A stretch of DNA of 64,000 bases from Bacillus massilinigeriensis (GTDB lineage Bacteria; Bacillota; Bacilli; Bacillales; Cytobacillaceae). Below the pieces are notes generated by a model. That model saw nothing but the letters and a program-made list of their open reading frames with translations, did no database searches and was not told the DNA's origin. Every line of letters begins with the position of its first letter. Position 1 is the first letter of the stretch. The DNA lies in contig NZ_LT630337.1 of NCBI RefSeq assembly GCF_900117315.1, forward strand, positions 3,816,348 to 3,880,347, written 5' to 3'. Below, in pieces: positions 36,001-42,342 of this stretch. A program made the position numbers and the translations under genes.

Positions 36001-36191
36001 ACTGAAGCTTTTACGTAACTTGGAGCATCATAGTATGCCACCATTGCGTTACGCATAGTTGTTTTTGATTCTTTTACTTGAGTGCTGATGCTTTTGCTAG
36101 CAGCGTCCGCATTGTTAGGAGCTACAGCTGCGAATGATGATGCAGCGATTGCAGAAGCAGCGATAACTTTAATTGCTTTCTTTTTCGTCAT
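33033..36191 (-). CDS. S-layer-like surface protein with SbsA-type Ig domains
   Basis: A 1,052-residue secreted protein. Signal peptide: MTKKKAIKVIAASAIAASSF...ADAA. A Lys/Ala/Tyr-rich helical region (about 30-205) resembles the N-terminal cell-wall-binding part of SbsC-like S-layer proteins. Then about seven Ig-like SbsA/Big_5 repeats with recurring core motifs: LVVKFNKEIDENTLN, VKVYFSEALA, VTLKFNKPIPD, LKVVYSEVVND, IKIKFSEAMDKAS, VEVVFSENLFAGS, VVITFSEAVTDES. No SLH domains. Strong site AAAGGAGAAAC before ATG and a long AT-rich upstream region fit high expression. Composition (Ala/Thr/Val rich, few Cys) is typical for self-assembling surface layers. Confidence 0.82.
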   Translation of the reverse strand: MTKKKAIKVIAASAIAASSFAAVAPNNADAASKSISTQVKESKTTMRNAMVAYYDAPSYVKASVMEKHIQKAKDSYNKTKANVKKSKYSYKQRLAWVTDLTKTYKKYVGNAVKYQNAIKAAYAAKLDILKQLEAANAAVTAKDLAKAEEAVAAINKALEDQAYAIKAGVVGAAPEGHVLAAYNAPLAAQAETLAADVAKLKEELATPAVQSVSAINNKTLVVKFNKEIDENTLNTTNIARSGSGTAAFSSGTVYQLSTDKKTVTVFLSTAAAQQEKVEVVVKDVKTTDGSTVPTYKQDVVFFDNAAPEVSDVKVTGKNTVKVYFSEALAVAPTAKITMNNVVYQPAVSLNSTGTEGTITLPVDMVDGNHSIEVSGGQDFAQSPGFGINKVTKQFTYVKDTTAVKATVKTSTETSVTLKFNKPIPDISSNAVAQYLVFSHGYKGYNAVTNNGTAFSGGSVTKIADDEYKVTFNQPLAPGATTLYFDYAANTADANKVKDGFGNILEPFTVTVNTSADFVKPVLNNVEFKDANTLKVVYSEVVNDASTSGANSATNPANYVLKDADGKIVNVSSIANPSGDHKTFELTTSTLNGGTYTLEVKNVADVSVAANKIDTVTKSFVATDKVAPTVNTAATVLGTKKIKIKFSEAMDKASIEDKSMYNVDSKVKITASADNKSVVLDYTDVTGSIDFTTGGPTTIQVGQVKDAAGNKTSNFVTSVTVTHTAATVVLDKVEAVSLTKLKLYVDDVVTVNASAKIAVSADNGTNYTLANIESSTIIGGQTIITVEVPAAIALAAGNTEVAGVKVATGTVSGTTLTPGSISGITNADGAQLNIVATTVEDKVGPSVVSRTTKDLDADGKIDAVEVVFSENLFAGSVTASDFQVEGYVIEGVSSIVNGSGNATVTLALKEGANNDTAATPKVTVSGQVEDLLRNASTAESTATAAVDGAAAVITSAVYNLVGAAHKVVITFSEAVTDESATPAAIASGDILFTDGGAGSATISTVAHVLGSNTVELTLSAAPTAGATVNAVATKVEDAAGNASATTTKTISGL

Positions 36192-36942
36192 TGATTTGTT
36201 TCTCCTTTCGATATCTAAAGTAGTGCATCAGGATTAAATATGTATGTATTTTAATAGAATCCTAATGACTTACAAACTAACATTAATTGTACTAGATTAA
36301 CTAGGAAATGTAAAACAATATCTCCAATAAATCCTAATTGGTAGTACAAAAATATGAGTACAAGAACAATCTAGTTTATTTCCCAAATCATTCTTGTAAA
36401 CCTATAATAATACAAATCTCAACGAATTTCTAGCTTTTATTTGCTTGTTTTCGGAATAATTTCCAAAAAAATGGGCGAAATTAATGGTATTGTTTCAATA
36501 TATATCCCTTGTACCCATGATATGGAAATTTACACTCTATTTATATATGTTCTAACCTGCATGATTATTCCTAAAACATAGGGAAATAGACTCTGAACCT
36601 TGCGTCACATCAATTTCCTAACATATCCATGATTTTTATTTATCTTATAAAAAAATCTGTTCAAATTCTTCTAATTTCTTATAAATATAAATGTTAAATA
36701 TTTTTGAATTTTTCTACTAAATGCTTATTCCTTCCCAAAAATATTTCCCATCCTTCATTTGATATAAATATTATTTTTTCTATTTATAAAGAAACTCAAT
36801 GATTATTTTCCTATTTTTCTACAAAATCCTCTAATCTACCAGAAATTATGATAAAATTATAGCTAGTGAAAACGATTAATTTTTCCAGTCTGAATGATAT
36901 TCAGATCACTGGAGTGAAAATAAGCCTGGAGGGTGACGAAGT
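36192..36942. promoter_or_regulatory. Divergent intergenic region with inverted repeat
   Basis: A 750-bp AT-rich gap between the S-layer-like gene and the cell-wall hydrolase, presumably holding both promoters and a long 5' leader for the former. Near the hydrolase, 36885-36912 forms a dyad CCAGT-CTGAAT-GAT-ATTCAG-ATC-ACTGG that could be an operator or leader hairpin. No convincing -35/-10 pair was assigned and no gene is visible. Confidence 0.4.
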
Positions 36943-37947
36943 ATGAAGAAAAAAATCGCATCACTCGCCGCGGTAGCTCTTTTGTCGTCTGCTATTGTAT
37001 CCAATGCACAAGCAGCCACATATACCGTGAAAAAGGGAGATACTCTTTCCTATATAGCAAAAAAATATCATATCAGCTTGAAGGATTTAAAAACGATCAA
37101 CCATTTAAAATCTGATGTGATACGGATCAATCAAAAGTTAACCGTTACAAAACCAACCAGCGCCTCCAAGACCGCTGCAAAGGTAAAAACCTATAAAGTA
37201 AAGAAAGGCGATTCCCTTAGCAAAATCGCAGCGAAATACAAGGTGACTGTTACCCAGCTGAAATCCTGGAATAAGCTTAAGTCTGATGTGATCAAAGTGG
37301 GACAAACCTTAAAGGTTTCTAAACCGGTAACTAGTAAAAAGGCGACTGTAAAGGAAGCAGCTAAGGCACCACAGGTGAAAACCTATTCCTATACTGTTGT
37401 CTCCGGAGACACATTAAGCGGGATTGCCCTTAAGGCAAACATGACTGTCCAAAAGCTGAAGGAATTAAATAAACTATCATCAGATAGAATATATGCTGGG
37501 CAAAAGCTTAAGGTTACTTCTCCTGTTAAAGTTAATAGTGAAGATCCTAAATCTGGCACGGATGAGAAGGATTCTTCTACTGATTTCAAGCTTGTTTCTA
37601 CGGCTAAAAGCCTCATTGGCGTCCCTTACCTTTACGCTGGAACGACAAAAAGCGGTTTCGACTGCAGCGGATTTGTTTTTTATGTCTTCAATGCAGCAGG
37701 GATTAGCATCGATCGTCTATCATCTAAGGGATACTATGATGCTGCAGCAAACGTGGACAAGCCTATCGTTGGAGATCTCGTATTCTTTCAAAATACAGAC
37801 CCAAATACAACTGGCATCTCCCATTTAGGAATCTATCTAGGAAACAATGAATTTATTCATGCTAGTTCTTCGGCTGGTGTGGTTATTTCGAATTTGACTA
37901 GTACTTATTATAAAGAGCATTTTGTCGGGTTTAAGAGATTGAAGTAA
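36943..37947 (+). CDS. Cell-wall DL-endopeptidase: three LysM domains plus NlpC/P60
   Basis: A 334-residue exported hydrolase. Signal peptide [20 protein letters not shown]...AQAA, three LysM peptidoglycan-binding modules (about 26-68 [18 protein letters not shown]; 83-125 [18 protein letters not shown]; 147-190 [18 protein letters not shown]), a Ser/Lys linker, and a C-terminal NlpC/P60 domain (about 215-334) with catalytic Cys in DCSGFV, His in SHLGIYLG and third residue in [10 protein letters not shown]. Same architecture as B. subtilis LytF/CwlS-type separases that cut D-Glu-mDAP bonds. GGAGGGTGAC precedes the ATG; a strong terminator follows. Confidence 0.93.
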   Translation: MKKKIASLAAVALLSSAIVSNAQAATYTVKKGDTLSYIAKKYHISLKDLKTINHLKSDVIRINQKLTVTKPTSASKTAAKVKTYKVKKGDSLSKIAAKYKVTVTQLKSWNKLKSDVIKVGQTLKVSKPVTSKKATVKEAAKAPQVKTYSYTVVSGDTLSGIALKANMTVQKLKELNKLSSDRIYAGQKLKVTSPVKVNSEDPKSGTDEKDSSTDFKLVSTAKSLIGVPYLYAGTTKSGFDCSGFVFYVFNAAGISIDRLSSKGYYDAAANVDKPIVGDLVFFQNTDPNTTGISHLGIYLGNNEFIHASSSAGVVISNLTSTYYKEHFVGFKRLK

Positions 37948-37954
37948 AAAGTGG

Positions 37955-37990
37955 AAAGGTCAGCTCCAGGTGTGGGGGCTGACCTTTTTT
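37955..37990 (+). terminator. Rho-independent terminator
   Basis: Stem AGGTCAGCTCC, loop, GGGGCTGACCT followed by TTTTT, right after the cell-wall hydrolase stop codon. Confidence 0.92.
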
Positions 37991-38033
37991 GTGTGAACGA
38001 GAAAAGGGCACCTGTGGCAGGCACCCCCTTTGA

Positions 38034-39248
38034 TTACTTCGCCAAAAATCCTTTTCCAATATACCTCAAAATATCCTTCTTCCTTATTTCAGTAAGAAGA
38101 TTCTTCTTATTCAACCGCTCCACCTTCAACGGAGTGAAATAACTAGATCCCTTTACTATTTTATTAGGCTCCGCGGCAACAATCTGATTCTTGCTAACCC
38201 CGCTCGCAAGACCCTGTCGATCTCCCAATCGAAGGCCTTCCTCAATCTTCCGCTTCTCAACAACCCCATTTTCCTTCAGTTCATATACATATGAATTCTT
38301 CTTCCCCTGATCTATTACACTAGCAGGAAGAGTCAGAGCCCCAAGCTCCTCTTTTCTTATAATATTCATCTGCACATGTGACCCATGAATCAGGCCTTCT
38401 ACATTCTCATTCAGGGTTACAATAAACGGATACTCACTTTCCTTCTTCACCTCTACCTTCCCTACTGGCAGAGAGGCAATTTTTGAAATCGTTCCTTCTA
38501 TCTTTTGCTTCGCGCTCTCCGAATAAGCGTAGACCTTCATTTCCTCTGCAACCGACCGGAGCTCTTTTTCTTTTAGAACGCCCTCAATCTGCTGATCATT
38601 GGAGGCAATCGTGACAACTGGATTTTTCAGGTCTTGGCTAACGCTCTTAACGACCCCATCAATCTCACTAGTTACGGTTAAGTTAGATAGGTGATCCTCC
38701 TCAGCCGTTATTAGGTCTTCATATTTATCGGCCTCTGCCTGCAATCTACTTTTCTGCAGTTCTTTATTTTGGATGTCTTGTTTAATTGAAGCTTCTAGCA
38801 TTCTCTTGGATTCTTTTTCACTCTTTGTTTTATTAGGTAGGTCTGCAATTAAATCCTCAAGCTCACTAATGCTTGCATCGATTCCTGAGATTTCTTTTTC
38901 CAAACGAGTCGATTCTGCCTCAAGCTGCTGTTTCCTTGCCTCCCCATTTACGGAAGAATATTCGAAAAGTGGAGTTCCGGCCTGAACCTCATCGCCTTCA
39001 GAAACAAGGAACTTCCCGAATGTTCCCACATTTTGATCCAAATAGATGTGCTGCTCTTCGGTCGGCATGATAATTCCCTTTGCCTTTTTCGTACTTACCA
39101 AGTCTTCTTGTTTAACGGCAGTCCACTCGTCCACTGCATTCGACCGTTTGATTGGACTATCGGATTGAACAATTAAATATGTATTCCCTGCGATAAACAC
39201 ACATGCTAATCCTGCTTTTGTCCACTTCTTCCAGTTCATCTCTGCCAA
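38034..39248 (-). CDS. HlyD/RND-type periplasmic adaptor (YknX-like)
   Basis: A 404-residue membrane-fusion protein: N-terminal helix (AGLACVFIAGNTYLIV, about 12-28), a lipoyl half-motif (GTFGKFLVSEGDEVQAGTPLFEY), a long coiled-coil hairpin (about 105-190), a second lipoyl half and beta-barrel (EIDGVVKSVSQDL ...), and a C-terminal membrane-proximal region. B. subtilis YknX, which acts with YknW and the ABC pair YknYZ against the SdpC toxin, is a close architectural match. Here the YknW-like gene precedes it by 6 bp, but no ATPase or permease follows, so it must work with a transporter encoded elsewhere or is an orphan. Confidence 0.78.
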   Translation of the reverse strand: MAEMNWKKWTKAGLACVFIAGNTYLIVQSDSPIKRSNAVDEWTAVKQEDLVSTKKAKGIIMPTEEQHIYLDQNVGTFGKFLVSEGDEVQAGTPLFEYSSVNGEARKQQLEAESTRLEKEISGIDASISELEDLIADLPNKTKSEKESKRMLEASIKQDIQNKELQKSRLQAEADKYEDLITAEEDHLSNLTVTSEIDGVVKSVSQDLKNPVVTIASNDQQIEGVLKEKELRSVAEEMKVYAYSESAKQKIEGTISKIASLPVGKVEVKKESEYPFIVTLNENVEGLIHGSHVQMNIIRKEELGALTLPASVIDQGKKNSYVYELKENGVVEKRKIEEGLRLGDRQGLASGVSKNQIVAAEPNKIVKGSSYFTPLKVERLNKKNLLTEIRKKDILRYIGKGFLAK

Positions 39249-39254
39249 CCCCCT

Positions 39255-39917
39255 TTAAATAAGTCTGTCTAAATCGATTGTGGAAAGCATAGCTGAAAAA
39301 AGCCAGAAAAAAAGATTGATAGCCAAAATGATGAAAAGAAGCTGTTTCGAAGTTTTATCCGTTAACTCCTTCAAATAATAATATTGTAGAAACATGGCCC
39401 CTACTTTAAATAGAGTGATCGCCCCGAAAAATCCAATGATAAATTCGTTATTTGTTACGTATTGAAAGATGACTCCTAGGGAAAATGGCGAGGAGTGATC
39501 ATCAAGTCCAAGTGTTAACTGGAACGGGATGAAGATTGCTTTTTCTACCAACAAAATCGTGGTTATGAACAACTGCAATACTACTAGCTTCCTATACTCT
39601 AAATCTGTGAAAATCCAAAATAAGAGAGCCGGGAAAAAGATAATAAAGCCTGTCCACACGGTTCCCCACAGAACCTGGCCAATAGCAAACCATGCCTTAT
39701 GCGCTTCAAACTGAGCGGCCGAAAATTGGTTGATAGATTTTGAAATCGATTCATTGCCAATCCCAAAATAAGCGCTAAGCCCAAAGATTATGATGCTACA
39801 AACAAAAAGCAAAATCGTTTTCTTCACCAACGATGTGATCTGTTCTGCTTTCTGTAGCTGGTAAGAACAAATATTAGGTTGAACGATTCCACGAAAAAGC
39901 TGAACACGATAATACAT
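39255..39917 (-). CDS. Yip1-family membrane protein (YknW-like)
   Basis: A 220-residue membrane protein with five hydrophobic helices (about 33-52, 76-102, 108-128, 152-176, 192-212), typical of Yip1/YIF1 domain proteins. CCAGGAGGTCC precedes the ATG. It is the first gene of a two-gene operon with the YknX-like adaptor, as yknW-yknX in B. subtilis, where YknW helps assembly of the YknXYZ complex. The family assignment rests on topology and gene order rather than on a clear motif. Confidence 0.6.
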   Translation of the reverse strand: MYYRVQLFRGIVQPNICSYQLQKAEQITSLVKKTILLFVCSIIIFGLSAYFGIGNESISKSINQFSAAQFEAHKAWFAIGQVLWGTVWTGFIIFFPALLFWIFTDLEYRKLVVLQLFITTILLVEKAIFIPFQLTLGLDDHSSPFSLGVIFQYVTNNEFIIGFFGAITLFKVGAMFLQYYYLKELTDKTSKQLLFIILAINLFFWLFSAMLSTIDLDRLI

Positions 39918-39967
39918 AGGGACCTCCTGGTAGTGATTTTGCTGGATTTTGGATAAATACTTTGATT

Positions 39968-40190
39968 GTTGCTGATTTTATTAGATGGTTTGTTTAACTA
40001 AATGAACTATTTCAATCTGAACTTGATAGATTAGTTGTTTTTTTACTGGTTTTGAAAAGGAAATTTGAGAAATCCATTGAGTGTTGCTGGTTTTATTTCA
40101 TGGTTTGATTAAATAAATGTAATATGTTGATCTCAGCTTGATAGATTAGCTGGATTTTTGCTGGTTTTGAAAAGGAAATTTGATAAAAAA
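39968..40190. repeat. Imperfect tandem duplication, about 114-bp period
   Basis: GTTGCTGATTTTATTAGATGG... and GTTGCTGGTTTTATTTCATGG..., each followed by CTTGATAGATTAG and GGTTTTGAAAAGGAAATTTGA. No ORF of note; part of the 800-bp gap 39918-40716. Confidence 0.75.
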
Positions 40191-40263
40191 TAGGATTTTT
40201 TGCTTTGGAATATTGTATTTTTGCTAGTATGTTTGTTTTTTTAGTAGTCGCGAGATGATTTTT

Positions 40264-40550
40264 GCCCCGAAGTTGGGGTTTATTCGCGAAAATCGACCAT
40301 TTATTCGCGAAATTTCAAATTTATTCGCGAAAAGTCCAGTTTTATTCGCGAAATATGAAATTTACTCGCGAAAATTAAATTTTATTCGCGAACCGGAAAT
40401 TTATTCGCGATTTCCCTCGTTTATTCGCGAAAATCCTTCTTTTCTCGCAATAATTTTGATTTATTCGCAAAATATAGCTCCCGTTCGCGAAAACAACCAC
40501 TTACTCACAAAGAAATCCCTTCACTCCCAAAAATCAAACATCCTCACAAC
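40264..40550. repeat. TTTATTCGCGAAA tandem array
   Basis: Roughly 14 degenerate units of 20-21 bp, each with the motif TTTATTCGCGAAA whose core TTCGCGAA is palindromic. The units decay toward the 3' end (TTTCTCGCAA, TTACTCACAA). The frame through it (FIRENRPFIRE...) is repeat-driven and not a gene. A related but distinct array is at 49792-50086. Confidence 0.9.
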
Positions 40551-40653
40551 ATGACCCCTCTACAAACCAGCCTCTCCCAAACAAAACCAAACCCCCTATT
40601 GACAACAAATGACAATATCATTGTAACCCATAATGCGGTGTTTGCCCAAGAAA

Positions 40654-40662
40654 TGTTATAAT
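40654..40662 (+). promoter_or_regulatory. Extended -10 promoter candidate for the SWIM/helicase operon
   Basis: TGTTATAAT, an extended -10 element, about 55 bp upstream of ATG 40717. A TTGACA at 40599 is too far to pair with it. Sequence match only. Confidence 0.45.
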
Positions 40663-40716
40663 TGAATTTTAGAAATCGGAAATTTTAACCGGCAAATTGA
40701 TTTAGGGGGTGCGGGT

Positions 40717-42342
40717 ATGCCGCCGATTCCAGAGCAGAGCGCTGAGCTTTTAAGGGGTGCTGCTATTCAATGGAAGGAACTTTTACGACCAGAAAATGAG
40801 GAAGACGCCCGACTTGTGCAGAAAGGGCTTCTTCTTTATAGACAGGGCCTTGTTTCAAAGGTTCGATTAGAAAATAATCAGATTACGGCCATCGTTCAGG
40901 ATGTGACTCCTGTTCCGGTTGTAGTGGACTTAGATTTTGTTATGCAAAGTGTTTGCTCATGTCCGGCAGATGTTTTTTGCCGTCATCAGCTGGCGACTTT
41001 CTTCCATGTATATGCCAATGTGGACAGCGTGTCGAATTGGGTGGAGGAATGGCGGCAGCCGTTACGTGAGCGGGAAGCAGCCTCTCAGTGGGGCATCCAG
41101 AAGGCAAAGGATTTGCTGAAAAAGGCTGGGGCGGTTAAGCAGGATTACGACCAATGGATTTCGACCTTTGAGGAAAGCTTTCAGACAATCATGCAGGGGA
41201 AAAGACATTTAAATCCGTATATTATTCCGGAATTATTCCATGTTTATAAAAGGAGAATTCGGGCTGGGGCACCAACTGAGCAGGAATGGAAGCAGCTTTA
41301 CCTATTAATCGGCTCCGTTTTTTCATTTAACCGACTGTTCCAGTTGAGCCGAGAGCTCGGACACTCCGAGGAGGAAATTAGTCGCTATTACCGTCATGTT
41401 TTTCTCAAACTGGCCGATGATATGGAGGATTGTATCAATCGCTTGCATGTGCAGGCGTTGCCGTTTGCCTTTGACCCTTTCCTTGAGCGTTTGAGGGAGG
41501 ATTGCTCTCTGCTACTTGCTAGTGGACCAGAGCTTGAATTTGAGAGGCTCGACAATTATCGAATGCTCTGGACGACCTTTTTTAGAAAAAGGGAGTGGCG
41601 CGAGCAGGAATTGGAGCGGTTAATCGCTAGCCAGAAGACGGAAAAGGATAATTTTTCACTGATCATCGGGATTATTCATCAGCAGATTTTATTGGGTCTT
41701 GATGACGATGCCCTTTCACTTTTGGCAAAGATTCATACAATGGCTGCTCCCTATCTGCTTTTATGGCTACAGATTCTTGAAATTCAAAAAGAATGGAAGC
41801 GAATGGAGAGCTATATTGACCAGCTGATCACCATTATTCGTGATTACTTGGAGGACCTTCATGATCCGTATGCCTGTATTGATTTCACGAGGATGGCCTT
41901 GGGTGTGATCGCAAATTACTGCGAAGAGAGTCAGGATATGGAGCGATTTGAGAAAATGCTCGTGCAGACACTGCCGTTCAGTGCGCGAAACTATGAGTAT
42001 TTTTTAATCGATCAGAGGAAATATCAGAGATGGAGCGAGCTGATTACTTATTTAGGTTTTGACATTAGTTCGGTTTCGAGCGACACCGTTAAAACGATCG
42101 CGAAGGAAGAGCCTATTGTGCTCCTCCCGCTCTATCATCAATCGATTCAAAAGAATATTGATTTGAAAAATCGCAGCAATTACCGCGAGGCCGTAAAGCA
42201 ATTGAAGAAGCTGCGAACACTTTATAGAAAAATGAAGCGACTTGAGGATTGGGAGTCCTTTCTTGCGCAGTTATTGCAATCAACGCGTAGGCTGCGTGCT
42301 TTTCAGGAAGAATGTAAAAGGAGTAAGCTAATCGATGCTTAA
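40717..42342 (+). CDS. ywqB: SWIM zinc-finger protein (YwqB-like)
   Basis: A 541-residue protein with a SWIM motif near the N-terminus (CSCPADVFCRHQLATFFHVY, about residues 87-106: Cys-x-Cys...Cys-x-His) and a long helical remainder without other recognised motifs. AGGGGGTGCGG precedes the ATG. It overlaps the SNF2 helicase by 8 bp; the same pair (ywqB-ywqA) exists in B. subtilis. SWIM proteins paired with Swi2/Snf2 ATPases are thought to act in DNA binding or chromosome maintenance; the cellular role is not established. Confidence 0.82.
   Translation: MPPIPEQSAELLRGAAIQWKELLRPENEEDARLVQKGLLLYRQGLVSKVRLENNQITAIVQDVTPVPVVVDLDFVMQSVCSCPADVFCRHQLATFFHVYANVDSVSNWVEEWRQPLREREAASQWGIQKAKDLLKKAGAVKQDYDQWISTFEESFQTIMQGKRHLNPYIIPELFHVYKRRIRAGAPTEQEWKQLYLLIGSVFSFNRLFQLSRELGHSEEEISRYYRHVFLKLADDMEDCINRLHVQALPFAFDPFLERLREDCSLLLASGPELEFERLDNYRMLWTTFFRKREWREQELERLIASQKTEKDNFSLIIGIIHQQILLGLDDDALSLLAKIHTMAAPYLLLWLQILEIQKEWKRMESYIDQLITIIRDYLEDLHDPYACIDFTRMALGVIANYCEESQDMERFEKMLVQTLPFSARNYEYFLIDQRKYQRWSELITYLGFDISSVSSDTVKTIAKEEPIVLLPLYHQSIQKNIDLKNRSNYREAVKQLKKLRTLYRKMKRLEDWESFLAQLLQSTRRLRAFQEECKRSKLIDA

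Noticed and set aside
40255..40554. 99-codon frame with FIRE repeats
   Set aside because: Reading frame is produced by the TTTATTCGCGAAA array; no ribosome site, and the frame decays with the repeats.
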